Positions 1-11,512 of a stretch of DNA of 64,000 bases are shown here, piece by piece. The position numbers were made by a program, and so were the translations under genes. The stretch comes from Strongylocentrotus droebachiensis. Its lineage: Eukaryota; Echinodermata; Echinoidea; Camarodonta; Strongylocentrotidae. How positions within the stretch are numbered: position 1 is the stretch's first letter; each line of letters begins with the position of its first letter. The stretch lies in assembly GCA_035222895.1 (NCBI GenBank), contig JAVYIG010002229.1, positions 124,001-188,000 on the forward strand. Reading direction: 5' to 3'. The notes under the pieces are model-generated. The model did no database searches and was not told where the DNA came from. It worked only from the letters and a program-made list of their open reading frames with translations.

Positions 1-284
1 TTTTTCTTACATTTGTCAGTGTTTTTTTTCAATAGTGAAAGACATGAGTTGTCATTTTCACTCTCTTTGAACATTTGACATGGTTTATGTATCTCGGTGA
101 AAAGAGCTATTTCTAGTGACTGTAGATTTTCTTTAGGTTTGGGCCTTGGGGTGGGGTCCAGGGTTGGGCCCTGAAAAATTGTTAACCTTAAGATCTCTAT
201 AATACATTCTGAGGCATTTCTGAAAGCGTAATCTGAACATTAATGTGAATATTTCTTAGCTTTTTTCCTGCTATTTAAAAAAAA

Positions 285-329
285 AAAGGGGGGGGGGGGT
301 GCGCCCCCATCCCCATGGATCCGCCCCTG
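285..329. mobile_element. Possible right terminus of a hAT-type element
   Basis: A poly-A/poly-G junction followed by gcgcccccatccccatggat and ccgcccctg. Reversed, this reads CAGGGGCGGATCC, a common hAT-type start. The left end was not found and may lie outside the window. In a CRY-DASH intron. Confidence 0.4.
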
Positions 330-400
330 TTTTGTTCAAGTAAATTCTTGTTACAATTATAGATTGAAAAATGTCTCCATGTTTTTGTATCTCAATGAAG

Positions 401-520
401 GTTGATCATGATGTAACAAGTAACTATGGCAACTGGCTCTACAGTGCTGGAGTCGGTAATGACCCTCGTCAGGACAGAAAGTTTAACATGATCAAACAGG
501 GTCTTGACTATGATCCAAAT
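401..520 (+). CDS. cry-dash: CRY-DASH exon (FAD-binding C-terminal block)
   Basis: This exon has 40 codons in phase 0. The acceptor is ...caatgaag just before 401, with a weak pyrimidine tract, and the donor is gtaagt at 521. It begins [12 protein letters not shown], matching the LLxDxDxxSNxGNW block of the family. Confidence 0.9.
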
Positions 521-2348
521 GTAAGTATTTGAACTTAAAAGTTTATCATTATCGACTACCAGTAGTTTGAAATGTTTTTATAGCATACATACAGTATAAC
601 ATACATGTACTTTTGGGGTGTTTTTTCCCCTTCTCTTCCATTTTTTTTTAATAGGCATGTATATGATGTCAGATTCACAGTGTGCCGTTACTCATTTAGT
701 TTCAACTCTATTTAGAATGGAAGTAATAATCGGGGCAGCGCCAGGAGCATCACAACGTGACGGACATGTGCGCTTTATAAGAAGCCACCATTATTATTAT
801 TATTATTATTATAATGATAATGATTAGAAATAGAAGAAGATAGTTTAGAAGCAAAAAGGGAGTTTGGTGGGAAATTGTTGTTGTTTTGATAGAACAGGTT
901 TTTGTTTTGATTTCTTATAAAATCTGCTGATCAAAAGCTTTCTCTACATGAGAAAGGTAAACATTCTTAGAGAATAATTGTAGAGTTATATCCTCTCTCT
1001 CTCTCTCTCTCTCTCTGCGACAATTTAGGGTGACTACATTCGCCTGTGGGTACCAGAGCTGAGCGGGATCAAGGGAGGGTCAATCCACATGCCATGGACC
1101 CTTAGCGGTACACAGCTCAACCAGGCAGGGGTATCACTAGGGGAGACTTACCCCTCCCCCATAGTCACAGCCCCAGAGTGGAGCAGACACTCCAAGAGAC
1201 CCGTAAGTGCCTGGATGGCTCAAAACAAGCTTTTTAATTGCACTGCCTCCCTCAGTATAATCTTATTTTTTTAATGCAAGCTAATTAAAATTTTGACGTT
1301 GATGATTGTTAAATGTTATGTTAAAATACGGTAATTATTTTGTTTGTATTCATATATTTATTTACATGTATGCACCTTCAAATGTCTGAAAAACTAATTC
1401 TATGTATTTTTTACATGACAATAATTATCTTGAATCTTGAATCTTGAATTGAAATGGGCAATGCCATGCAAAATGTCCTGTATGATGTACACGTTTTGAC
1501 ATTTATCCATTTATTACATCCACAATTGAAAATCTCTTGGTATGACCATTGGCTTGTGGTATTTTCTGATATCACGATATCATTATTAAATGGCCATATC
1601 AAGCTATTTTCCACTTTTAGATCAAATATGTGGACAGAATCTGCCAATTGTGTGTACAGTCAAACTTGTCCATGTTAATAGCTTAGATCCACAAGAATAT
1701 GCTGTGTGGGCAATTTTCTACACTGATCAAATACATAACTTTAATCCTCAAGTCCATCAATGCACCTCACTTTCATCTTAACCCTATAATGTATGTAACC
1801 TTCTTGTGGAAAATCAAATCACAGTTCAAACATCAACCCTGCAAAATTAGGCATAGAGCAAATGCCACCCCATCAAATGTCAGATCACTGTTTTTTTATG
1901 TTTTTGCTTTTTGATTGAGTAATGGCTTAGTTAATGCTAATGTGCGATAGCTCAGTCGGTAGAGCAGTGATCTCGTAATCTAGTTACCCGGGTTTGAAAC
2001 CAAGTCGATGCGCTAGTGCCCTTTGGTAAGGCATTAATCCTCATTACAAGGTCCCTCAGAGAGGACCTAAAGCCGCCGGCCGTCTGGTTGCTTACTTACA
2101 AGCATTTATGCTTTCTTAGCAGTCAGATAAAATAACTACCATCACCATCACCAAATGCATGCTTTGATTAACTTCTATTTTATTTCTATTCTACCCGACA
2201 ATAGCAAAGTGGAAGAGGAGGAGGAGCCGGGGGCAGTCAAGGAGGGGGCAGGAACCAGTCGGGGAAGGGTCAGAGGAGGAACCAGGGCCCACCGAGTGGT
2301 CAGCAGAGGGGACTAGACTTCTACTTCTCTAATCCAAGCCAGAAGTGA
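401..2348 (+). CDS. cry-dash: Cryptochrome DASH (CRY-DASH), C-terminal three exons; 5' part lies outside the window
   Basis: CRY-DASH proteins are FAD/folate flavoproteins of the photolyase family that repair pyrimidine dimers, mainly in single-stranded DNA. Three exons splice in frame, 401-520, 1029-1202 and 2205-2348, giving 145 residues and a stop at 2346-2348. The first encodes [11 protein letters not shown] and GNDPR, followed by [14 protein letters not shown]. The second encodes RLWVPEL, PWTLSG and YPSPIV. These are the FAD-binding C-terminal blocks typical of CRY-DASH, where the more general family form is NWxYxAGxGNDPR. The last exon encodes a Gly/Gln/Arg/Asn-rich tail and ends in a DFYFS motif, as many animal CRY-DASH proteins do. 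All introns are GT-AG and all joins are phase 0. The photolyase N-terminal domain is not in the window. Identity as CRY-DASH rather than an animal CRY or (6-4) photolyase rests on the KQGLDYDPN and DFYFS blocks. Confidence 0.93.
1029..1202 (+). CDS. cry-dash: CRY-DASH exon (PWTLSG block)
   Basis: This exon has 58 codons in phase 0. The acceptor is ...caatttag and the donor gtaagt at 1203. It encodes [13 protein letters not shown] through [19 protein letters not shown] (CT)n run of roughly 22 bp at 990-1015 lies just before the acceptor and may serve as the pyrimidine tract. Confidence 0.93.
1410..1455 (+). repeat. LINE-like 3' tail with ATCTTGA heptamer repeats
   Basis: Within the last CRY-DASH intron, a run of ATCTTGA-type heptamers ends an AT-rich stretch (about 1270-1450). 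A similar tail is seen at 10342-10384. Tandem short 3' tails of this kind are typical of CR1/L2-type LINEs; no coding part is retained here. Confidence 0.45.
1942..2150 (+). mobile_element. tRNA-derived SINE (family A)
   Basis: The tRNA-like head carries an A-box-like segment (agctcagtcggtagagc) and a B-box-like segment (gggtttgaaac). It is followed by a conserved body (ccctttggtaaggcattaat, gagaggacctaaag) and a tail ending ttagcagtcagataaaata. Related copies occur at 44009-44595 (interrupted by another SINE) and 33286-33376 (minus, 5'-truncated). It sits in the last intron of CRY-DASH. Confidence 0.8.
2205..2348 (+). CDS. cry-dash: CRY-DASH terminal exon, RGG-like tail
   Basis: This exon has 47 codons plus TGA, with acceptor ...cgacaatag. 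It is dominated by Gly, Gln, Arg, Asn and Ser ([15 protein letters not shown] and similar) and ends [13 protein letters not shown]. The tail is low complexity, but its frame is fixed by the in-phase splice and the DFYFS ending. Confidence 0.85.
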   Translation, partial: QSGRGGGAGGSQGGGRNQSGKGQRRNQGPPSGQQRGLDFYFSNPSQK

Positions 2349-3474
2349 GACCCATCGTGAGCCTCGATCCTCACTCTGCAAAGGAGTTCTGAAGAATGTG
2401 TGATGTGTGCTAAAGAAATCAAGAAGGAAACATTTGTTTTCCTTTGACTTATCAGGGTTCAACGGTAATAGAGTGTAGCTATCAGAGCATTGTATTAATA
2501 CAGGGTATGGTCAATTTCAAATGACTAGTTAGTGTGTGTACTATATGGAAAAGGCTAAATAGGGTTGTAACAACTTTCAACTGATATCCTCAATTGAGAG
2601 ATGATTTTGTATTTCATTAATCATGTAAAACTCTCACCTAACCTGATTTAGTGCATTGATAATAGATACTATATACCATGTATTATATTCACTTGACACT
2701 GTAGTGCAATTTTACAAGGAATTTCCTTCAGGTCGTGATAGAAAAAGCACATATTTTAAAATATATTTTCTCATTAATAAAATGAATCATGTTTAACAAA
2801 ATTCTTGTAGTTACTGTGACTGCCCTTTTTAAAGTAAATTGCCAATAAAACACTGATAATGGCCTTTAAGATCATCAAATGAAAGAAGCCTCGTCTGAAT
2901 TTATGAATCACTGCCCTAGTAAATTGTCATATAAGGTCAACAATTGTAACATGAAATTTGAGATTGATGTAACCTAACTTTCACCATGGATTATGGATTA
3001 AATGAGTACGTGTTTTAAATATAAATTAGATGGTTACTTATTTTTCTAGAACTAATTAAGACTAAGGCTGATGATGAAGTAGTAGTAGTAGTATAGACCG
3101 CAATGTAGAAAGTTGATACCTTTCACCTTGTCAATGCACACAAGGACATGGCCTGGCCTGTGAGTAGCTCTTGACAATGATAAGAAGTGTGAATTGATGA
3201 TCAATTAGTTATAAAATGATCTGAATCTAAATGATCTTTTAAGTAGGCTACCAATGCTCTTTTGCTCAATTTGATAAGGAATGTTTTTTTCAGACCTGGT
3301 GAAAGATGTCTTCCAGAAGTAGATATGACTGTCCATTTATGTGTGTGATAATAAGTGTGTTCCTGTGCCATGAGCAGTATTTTTAAGTTTTTACTATAAT
3401 GTTAAAAATGATAAACAAAGTTGTGAACCAACTCAGGTATGTGCAAAGTATTTTTCTGTCTCTTCAGTTAAAGT

Positions 3475-3960
3475 TGTTTTTGTTTTTTGGTGGGAGGTGG
3501 GAGTTTAGCAGTATTATATCATGATGTAATTCAGTCTGAGAATAAATGTGTTTTTCTAGAAACTTGATATTTGTACGTTTATAACATATTCTGTTTTGAT
3601 TCTTTAATAAAGAACAAGAGAATAGAGTGTAGATGCATATGTGTGTGCATGTGTGTGTGTCTTTTTGTGACATTTTAATGTCTTTGTTATATACCGGTAT
3701 GTCTTCTAAGTTGTACAATCATGTTTAGAATGGTATGAAATTGGGAATCAATGAGATACATTTTCATTTCTTTTTGTTTGGGGATTGGAGTTTGCAAGTA
3801 TCGTGTAATGGTGAAATTCAGTCTGTGAATAAATATGTTTTTTTAGTAAGCTTGATATTTGTATGTCTATAACATTTGCTGTCTTCATCCTCTGTGTATA
3901 ATGAAGAACAAGAGAGTGCATGTAGTGTCTGTATGTGTGTGTGTGTCTGTGTGCCTTTGT
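3475..3960. repeat. Diverged tandem duplication, about 300-bp unit
   Basis: Segment 3480-3660 (gggagtttagcag, attcagtctgagaataaatg, cttgatatttgta, aagaacaagaga, then a TG-rich tail) recurs at about 3780-3950 in the same order with scattered substitutions. Both copies contain an AATAAA hexamer and end in (TG)n. Confidence 0.75.
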
Positions 3961-4295
3961 ACTTGTAGTTTGGCTTGTACAAGTGCGTGTTAATCAGCTG
4001 GTTATTTATGTATAGGGACCAACCTTTCGATCACGACGTGAGTTTTCAAACTTTTACAGGTTCACCACTAAATGTTCATGGGGACATAATTTTGTCCATG
4101 TGATTTGTAACACAGTATACTCTGCAGGACAGTTTTGTTACTTGGATGTACGCTGCCTATTTTTCTAGTACACTGTGATCTTTAGTCTTTGATGGTGTGA
4201 TCGTAGACACCTCTTGGTATGACAGCTCGCAATGATATATGCAATCTATATTTAACTTGCAATTCTTATGCATTACTTTCTTCTCATTTTGTCTC

Positions 4296-4680
4296 CATCT
4301 ACTGTATTTGTATGCCTCCGCCCACCGATGGTGGTGCCAGAGGCATTATGTTTTAGGGTTGTCTGTACGTCCATCCCGCTTTCTTGTTATCACAATATCT
4401 CCAGAACCACTTGAGATATGAACTTAATAGGAAGATAATCTGATTAGATTTTGGAGTTTACTAGGTCAAACGTCAGGGGTCAATTTCTGAAATTCCAGCT
4501 ATGAGCCTTGTTATTGCAAAATCTCAAGAACCACTAAAGTTGCTCAAACTTGGTGATATTATGTATCAACATAGGAAGATTTTGGGTTCAAACGTCAACA
4601 AGGTCAATTTCTGAATTCACACGCTTTAGCCTTGCTATTAATTGCGATATCTCAAGAACCACAAAAGAATGGCTTTTTGT
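4296..4680 (+). repeat. Dispersed hairpin-headed repeat (family D) with internal tandem units
   Basis: It begins with an imperfect inverted repeat around tatgcctccg...gccagaggcattatg, and the same head occurs at 51480-51520. Downstream, a block containing atctcaagaaccact recurs near 4389, 4517 and 4647, a spacing of about 130 bp. No coding potential was seen. Confidence 0.65.
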
Positions 4681-6704
4681 TTTCATCGTGATATGTCACC
4701 AATAAAATTCCATCCTTTTCCTTTACTGAATTTATGGGAGACAAAGGTGCACAAACTGCACAATAAATTTAAAGGGCAATAAGTTTTTTCAATTTTTCTA
4801 CTTAACTGTAATGAATATAGATTGTTTTATGTGAAATCTTTCACATATTCAGTTTGTTCTTACTTAGTAAATTTGTTTCGATATTTGTTATCAGTTTTAT
4901 TTTCTCACACAAAAAACTCTGTACTTGATTAAAATATTATGGGAACAAAGTTATATAAACAAGCACATGTGGAAATTCACTTTCAAGTTCTTAGATGTTT
5001 GCTTGATTGTAGAAGTTAGTACTTCAGTGTAATGTTTAGAGTCGATTGACCATTAAAGATATCCATACAAAACAGAAAAGAAATGACAAATTTCATGATT
5101 CTATAATGATTCATGGATTTGGTGAAAGTGTGTTGTCTGTTCAGCTACTTTTCATCAGTAACTTTTCATCAGTAATTGCTTTACCTTCAATATCTGATGT
5201 ATCTAGGCAAATTGATTTACAACGGTCATTTTAAACCAAGTACTCTGTCATCAAAACTTTTCCATCCCATTGAAGTATTATATTATTGTGTTTGTGTTTT
5301 GTGAGGTCTTCAAGTTCGTAACAATTGATTTGCCTATAACCAAGTAAAAAGAAAAGAGACAAAACTAACTTGCATATATGGTTACTAGATTCTTTATTTA
5401 TACCATATCAATTAAATCAATGCACATGTATTTATCTTAAACACAAAATAAAAAACTAAACTAAATCTACATGGAATGACGTATTAAGTTTAAATACACA
5501 ATTAGGGAAATACATGTACCACAACTGGTTCCCCATTGTGAATTGAAGTCCTCAAATTTTTATCTTGATTTTTGGACATGGGCAAAAAAGTAAAATTGAT
5601 GATTCTCTCAAATAATACACATTACCCTTTTAATATTTATGAATAATACCTAATTTAGTGCACTTAATAGGGTTCTTGATTGCGTGCAGATGTTACCCCC
5701 ACCCCCCATCAATGATAATGTTAAAGGCGTTTTCATATTGCTGCACCACTTTTCTATTTCTTTCGAGTGATTTATCTTAAAGAGGGTTATGCACAGTAGG
5801 GACATGGGTTTACAAGTCATAAAACATAGATATTGCACAGTATTATTTATTATAACATGCATCATTTCTACTGACACATGATTGGTATCTACAAATGCCT
5901 AACCTATCCATAATGGCTAACAGATAACCAAGGAATAAATGAAAGAATTATGTCAAACCATTATTAAATATGGTACCATAAGAGTAGGACTGCATCATTC
6001 ACATTCACTACAGAGAAATGTAGTATTCATGATCCATATGTACTTGGGCTTAACTAATAATTAACAATGCATATGGCCTGTACAGAAGGAATGATCTGGT
6101 GGCCACAGATGAGCCTAATTTAATTTCTAAGTTGATGGTCGATGTGACAATACACTTTATATTTTGTCATACCCATGTTTAGGCCTAGTGTAGTTAAGCC
6201 ATGGCTATCGCAAGGATAAATAATGAAAATTCAAAAGATCTAAATTCAGTTCATCTTTCGGATACCGACAGCTTCCAAGAAGGTGGTTATCGCACTTGAA
6301 ATCCATTGTGTTCAGATGTGGCAAAAAGAAATATGACAAATAGATTGTAGAGGCTGCAGATACAATATTTCATCCCCCAAAATTGAAATCAAATTATGTG
6401 GTATGTACACTACAATAGTATATGTATTCATCAAAATATATGCGGACTATTACAATAATATTCATGAGAAAGAATATACATATGAGCAAGGTCACTAAAA
6501 AGTAAACTCCACAGGACTCTTAATTCTGAAAACAACTCGTTCTCATCTTCATTTCCACTTGTGTCCATCTAGATGCAAAGGTTCATGGCGATCCTAGTTT
6601 GGGATACAATTCCCATTGCAAGATAATGATGACAATCTCCATGTCTATGATGATGTAATATTCTGTACATTCTGCATCCACTGCAAAGTAGCTTTAAATC
6701 GGGA

Positions 6705-6852
6705 CTGCACTACTTGTAGCTACTTGCGCCCTCTATATAGCCATATATTCTTGTGTGAATTGAGAGCCGATTTGATGAGATAACCACCTGCCAGTGACCA
6801 CACAGGGAGGTCTAGTCCCTCCTAGCCAAACTAGTGCAGATAGGCTTTAAAC
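6705..6852. repeat. Dispersed repeat family E, copy 1
   Basis: It shares tagctacttgc-ccctctata, a gagagc-gatttgatgagata block, a ccacctg-cagtgac block and cctagccaaactag-ggctttaaa with copies at 9049-9224 and 54166-54333. It lies downstream of the TRAPPC6 stop, possibly in the 3'UTR. Confidence 0.7.
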
Positions 6853-7100
6853 ACACTCCCATAAGATGTTATAGCAGATGAACAAAATAGGGAAGTCTCT
6901 TGTATGTCACGTTTCACAGCTCTAATACATGAAGAGCAATAAAGTCTATTGTCTCTTAGGTGAGCCTGTACAGTGACTTTGAAGGCTTGTAATATACGAA
7001 AACCTCATTTCTGCTGCGCAGTAGCAAAAAAACAAGCTAAATATTTGGAGTCGTTAGTGGGTTGTCCAGGCTTCACCGTTTGACCTCGACGGAGAGAATG

Positions 7101-7132
7101 CTACGTCCTCTGAATCATGACCTGAAATTTAC
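7101..7132 (-). CDS. TRAPPC6: TRAPPC6 exon 5 (stop codon)
   Basis: This is a 32-base terminal coding exon encoding (C)KFQVMIQRT and TAG. It is short, but the family C-terminus KFQVMIQ fixes frame and acceptor (ctctccag). Confidence 0.9.
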
Positions 7133-9940
7133 CTGGAGAGCAATATAAGATTAGGGATGATGATATAACATATAATATGGTTTAACTTCATAATACATGT
7201 AATACTATAAAATACATGTAGACTTGCAAAATGCTGTATAAAACGGTTAACATCTTTACCTGGAGAGAAGTATATTCTCTCACATGCATCTTATATTTAA
7301 TTAAATTCTTGAGCATGTGAATCATAAAATGCTTGTACAGTCATATCCGATGCTCAAGTGTGTAAATGTGCCAAGAAAACATTTCCCATGAAATCTTAAG
7401 AAACTGTTCAAATTTGACATTTCAATTTTGGCAGGAACAAAATTTTCAAATCCATGAAGTTAAGAAACGTTGGGCCATCATATGCTGTAAGCTGATTGAA
7501 ATTGAAGGGTAATTTTTTTTAAATCTGATTGTACTCACATGCCGGCATAGTGCTGACTTCTGCAGTCACGACACAGTTGACTCCTAGGTTTGCCAGACCA
7601 CCTCGTATTAAACCACAAGGGAATGCCAAATACTGTGGAGAGATCGAGAAAAAGAGAGTTTTTTTTAAAAGTCATTTTGGTTGTACTTGTAGAAGAATTT
7701 GTAACATGTAATGCTCACAACATAAGATTACTAGTGACTGCAGGGCATTTAAAATGGGATGTTCAGGTACTATAAAGGATAAGACATAACGTAAACATGA
7801 TACCGTTAGCCATATCAAAAAACTAAAAACAAATAACGAAGGTTTACATGCCTTAAAATCTTAAATTTCAATATTTTTAGGACAAGGCCACTTTTCTGTT
7901 GGGCACATTCCTATATTTCAGCACAAATAGGAAAAATTGGAAAGGGCACTAAAAATCTCCAGGGCCAATAAAAAAAATAGTACTAATAAATTTTTGATGC
8001 AGGATATAAAACAAATATACCATGCCTTCTATTCGAAGTACTGGTTAAACTATGGGCCTTGGCGACTCCAAAAGTACCATTTGCTTCGGGGCTGCGCCCC
8101 TCAGCAAATAGTACTATTGGAGTCACCTCTTGCGCATAGTTTTAACAAGAACCTCTTAAGGCAGTGTATATTTGTATAATATTTGAACTGGGACCAACCT
8201 GTATGTTTATCCAAAAATATGCAATATTTACTTCCAATGGTGAGCTTATACTCCCTAGCACAATGTCTACATAATAATGATGTGATAAGGTAAAAATAGA
8301 TTATCTTGAACATACTCCAAAAGAAGCCTAATCTTCATGCAAAAACAAAACATTTATCTCACCTGTGGAGCCGCTTCCATGTACTGTTTGCCAGATGACA
8401 TCTGAGTGAGCAGTCTAAATTTGTTGTCTTGCAGAACATACACCCCCTGTGAAGCAAAAAATGTAACAGTTCTAGAAAATGCAGTTGAATAATGGGCTAC
8501 AGGGATACACACACATAACTTACAATACCGGTAGTCAAGAGGACAAATTCATTGTTGGATTCTGGTACTACAAACAATATATTATGTCCACCCTCCTATG
8601 TATTACTTGTTCATTTTTAACCATGAACTATTATAAAGGAACATGAATCTTTGGTTTAAAAAATTATTATCAGCTTTCTGGATGCACACCCATAAATGAT
8701 GAAGTGCATATATCCATGTGGCATGCACTATGTGTAATATCCTCTGAAAGGGTGTGCTACAGAGCAAACAACATGACTCACTGCTCAATCTACATGTATT
8801 TTTTTGGGGGGAGGGAAGGGGTGGAGGGGTTTAAAACTTCAAAATGTGAGCCTATTGCTGCAAGAGATGTAAGGAAAGTTTGCTAATTACTTAAAGTTTA
8901 ATTTTGGAGAAAAGGCTTTTCTCACAGAAATGTAAAAGCACAATGAGACTATCATCAGTGTTGCAACTTTGAAGGAGTGAAGCTGATTGGTTAAGCCCTT
9001 TTGGGAGATCACTTTCTTTGAGGGTTATTCTTTAAGCCCAACTGTCCTACTTTTAGCTACTTGCTCCCCCTATATAGAAATCTTCCCCAATCGGTACCTG
9101 TTGGTCCCCCATGATCCTCTTTTCTTATGTTAGTTGAGAGCTGAGTTGATGAGATAGCCACCTGTCAGTGACCTGGCTGGGTGGTCTAATCCCTTCTGGC
9201 CCAGTAGTATCGACGGTCTTTAAAAGAATCTCACTCACCTGATGATTTGTTCTGAGATTATCGACCTGCTTCTTGTAGACCCCGTTCCAAAGATCTTTAC
9301 AGACAAACTTGATGATGTCCAGTTCACTGCTGAATCGAGGGCTTTCTCGTGTGAACTTCTCGATCAGGCTCTGTCCCACACGATAACCCATCTGCTCTAG
9401 CTTGGATATCACTTTATCCTGAAATAAGTGTGAGACAAAAAAACATGTTGTTTCATTTTAGGGATCGGGGAAATCCTCATATTTGATACTTGATAGAAGA
9501 TCAATGTAATGACATACACCTGTACATATGATATAGAGAGTAGATCTAGAGACTATACTCGGTATACTGCAGCAGAAATATCTGTAATAAAAAGTTGTTA
9601 TATTTAATAAATAATAAAAGTTTAAGTGAATTTAGTTTGCTTAGTCTTATACTCATTAACAAATTAACATTTGTATTAATTTTTGAGATTGCTGTAGCAT
9701 GTATGATGTAGTACTAGATATCAATCAATTCGAAATATGATTATGCATATCTATTCAAATGATGCTACAAAGTACAATAACAAGCAACTTTACAGCTTGA
9801 CCATACTCTATAGATTATATTTGCCAGCCAAAGCCAAAGGTAGAGGCAAGGAGATATTTTGAACTGCCTTAAGTAGTCTTAACTGGTTCAGAGTTCAGCC
9901 TTGGGCATCAATTTCAATTTGCAGAATAAGAATCTGCATT

Positions 9941-9974
<34 letters not shown>

Positions 9975-10801
9975 TGTTGTACATTATCCTCTTTCCCCTA
10001 TTTCTTTACTTTTTCATTATCTTTATTCTGTTTTCTTTTTTAGTCTACCATATTTTGTAAATTAGTGGTAGATCTGATATTTATTTATAGTCTGTATAGG
10101 TAACTAGATTAGTATTATTAGTCCCCCTCCCCCTGTATTGTAACCTATTTCTTTAGAAAATGTTGTTTCTGTAAAGGTGATCTGTGTTTTAACAAGCTGT
10201 GCTTTTTAACAGACCACCTCTTTTTTCCACATTATTTTGTTAAAGTCTTTATAACTGTTTTCATTGTTAATGTATTTAATAGTTGACGATGAACTTGTTA
10301 CTACTGTTCCTGAATGAAATGTTTTTTTATGCAAGTGGAAAGAAATAAATAAATCTTGAATCTTGAAATCTTGAATCTTGAACAAATAATGTTTTCAAAG
10401 AATCAATCTTTAAAACACGATTAAAATAACAACAATTCCCTTTCCATTCACCTCTCAGTATAACTCTAAAATGGTAATTACATCTTCATCATCATGATTA
10501 TCATCAGCAACCATCACCATCACTCCTACAATCATAAACGGGATGAATCACCATCCCATCATCATCAGCTACCGACTGCGAATGTCTGTTCTGCTAGATG
10601 TGCAGCTCGGACATCGCGTCGCCAGCAGTTGCGGGTAAAACTAGGGGTGGGAGTGGCACTGCATCACAGATCAGTCTGGTAAAATTAAAACCTGAAAATA
10701 CAATTGTTGTAGAAGCTTACCTTGTCATCTGGGCTTGTTGTTCGTTGCACAAAATTGACTATTTCCATGTGAAGAAAGTCGAAAATAAAATCGTCCGCCA
10801 T
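7101..10801 (-). CDS. TRAPPC6: Trafficking protein particle complex subunit 6 (TRAPPC6A/B-type), complete, 5 exons
   Basis: TRAPPC6 is a Bet3-like fold subunit of the TRAPP complexes, which act as tethers and Rab1/Ypt1 exchange factors in ER-to-Golgi transport. Five minus-strand exons join in frame: 10721-10801, 9239-9418, 8363-8446, 7539-7632 and 7101-7132. They give 156 residues, close to the usual length of about 158. Recognisable blocks are the start MADDFIFDFLHMEIV, KLEQMGYRVGQSLIEKFT, ELDIIKFVCKD, VDNLRTNHQG, VYVLQDNKFRLLTQMS and the end PACKFQVMIQRT. All introns are GT-AG. The start ATG at 10799-10801 is preceded by an in-frame stop shortly upstream. Similarity looks greater to TRAPPC6B than 6A, but invertebrates usually have one gene, so I leave the suffix off. 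Confidence 0.95.
7539..7632 (-). CDS. TRAPPC6: TRAPPC6 exon 4
   Basis: This exon has 31 codons plus one base, encoding YLAFPCGLIRGGLANLGV through AEVSTMPA. The final T joins GT of the next exon to form the Cys codon of PACKFQ. Confidence 0.93.
8044..8147. repeat. Intronic foldback, about 40-bp arms
   Basis: The left arm (gttaaactatg...gactccaaaagtac-atttgc) is nearly complementary to the right arm (gcaaatagtactattggagtc...catagttttaac). The apex ggggctgcgcccc is itself palindromic. It lies in TRAPPC6 intron 3. It is best explained as a foldback MITE or an insertion with terminal inverted repeats. Confidence 0.8.
8363..8446 (-). CDS. TRAPPC6: TRAPPC6 exon 3
   Basis: This exon has 28 codons in phase 0, encoding GVYVLQDNKFRLLTQMS and SGKQYMEAAPQ. 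The acceptor is ...cttcacag and the donor gtgaga. Confidence 0.95.
9049..9224. repeat. Dispersed repeat family E, copy 2
   Basis: It matches the copies at 6705 and 54166 (agctacttgctccc, ggtcccccatgat, cttatgtta-ttgagagctga, gatgagata-ccacctgtcagtgac, gggtggtctaatc). It lies in TRAPPC6 intron 2 beside the exon 2 donor. Confidence 0.75.
9239..9418 (-). CDS. TRAPPC6: TRAPPC6 exon 2
   Basis: This exon has 60 codons in phase 0 at both ends, with acceptor ...atttcag and donor gtgagt. It carries the most conserved part, GYRVGQSLIEKFT through VDNLRTNHQ. A dispersed repeat (family E) ends about 13 bp past the donor. Confidence 0.95.
9943..9973. repeat. Poly-C tract, about 31 bp
   Basis: An uninterrupted C homopolymer in TRAPPC6 intron 1. 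The exact length may be a sequencing or assembly estimate. Confidence 0.9.
9975..10385 (+). mobile_element. LINE 3' untranslated end with heptamer tail
   Basis: AT-rich sequence ends in aaataaataaatcttgaatc and further TCTTGAA-type repeats at 10342-10384. The same heptamer tail is at about 1424-1450. The pattern resembles 3' ends of CR1/L2-like LINEs; no reverse-transcriptase codons remain, so the class is inferred. Confidence 0.4.
10721..10801 (-). CDS. TRAPPC6: TRAPPC6 exon 1 (start codon)
   Basis: This exon has 27 codons from ATG, in phase 0, with donor gtaagc. It encodes MADDFIFDFLHMEIVNFVQR then TTSPDDK. Confidence 0.92.
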
Positions 10802-11256
10802 TCTTAAGCTGTGAAGAAGAAATTTTAGTACAGAAAAAACAAAAAATGTACGATTTTTTTTTACACGTAGAAGACGATCCGCTGTGCTGTTCTCTACGTT
10901 TGTTTTATAAACTGCATACTAGCCGCGCGCTAGCTACTTAGTTGGATGCCAAAATGACAGGTGCTAAATATGGAGAAGTTGGTTCATTGTGGATAAATAT
11001 ATAAATTAGGCGATGAGAAATTAAGGCCACTGATGTTAGAATCAATACTTGTTTAATATTTAGTATGAATTTCCCACTTTTTTGCTCGTTATTCTTCACT
11101 TATGTCATAGCCACAAAAAACATAACTATAGACTAGTAAATTTAAGTATATAGTATAGGCCTAGAGCTTTTTATGGATTTTATCTATAATCTTTTATGTG
11201 GGTCTCTTCATTTGACTTTCTGAAATTCTGCACAAAATCAGGCACAGGCTAGAAAC

Positions 11257-11512
11257 CCAGTTTGGGGGGGGGGGAGGGGCCCCGGAGTATAATCACATGC
11301 GGAGATGTGCCAACCTAATGGGTCGCTTTTTCACTAGTAAAATCCCATTTATTACACAAACATCACTAAACATGGGTCCTTTTTATCAATTACACAATTT
11401 TAGGGTGTTCGCCATGCAACCTCCCGAAGTAATCTGTGGGAATTGGTTTTCGATGCTTGAGCGGCACACCCCGTCCAAACCAAATCTGACTTCCCCCCCC
11501 CCCCCCCCCCTG
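11257..11512. mobile_element. 256-bp insertion-like segment flanked by a 10-bp direct repeat
   Basis: GGCTAGAAAC occurs at 11247-11256 and again at 11513-11522, exactly bounding a segment that starts ccagtttggggg and ends in a poly-C run plus ctg. The ends are G-rich and C-rich respectively, so they are loosely inverted. A 10-bp duplication is longer than the 8 bp of hAT and is within the range of Mutator-like elements. Confidence 0.55.

Larger units (their letters stand above)
2349..7100. other. Intergenic region between the CRY-DASH and TRAPPC6 3' ends
   Basis: The two genes converge here. No coding exon was recognised. AATAAA hexamers within 500 bp downstream of the CRY-DASH stop (for example near 2775 and 2844) are candidate poly(A) signals. 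On the minus strand, an AATAAA complement near 5394 is a candidate end for TRAPPC6. The rest is AT-rich sequence plus the repeats listed separately. Confidence 0.6.

Noticed and set aside
1943-2010. Possible functional tRNA gene
   Set aside because: A- and B-box-like words are present but stems do not pair and the body continues into a SINE shared with other loci.
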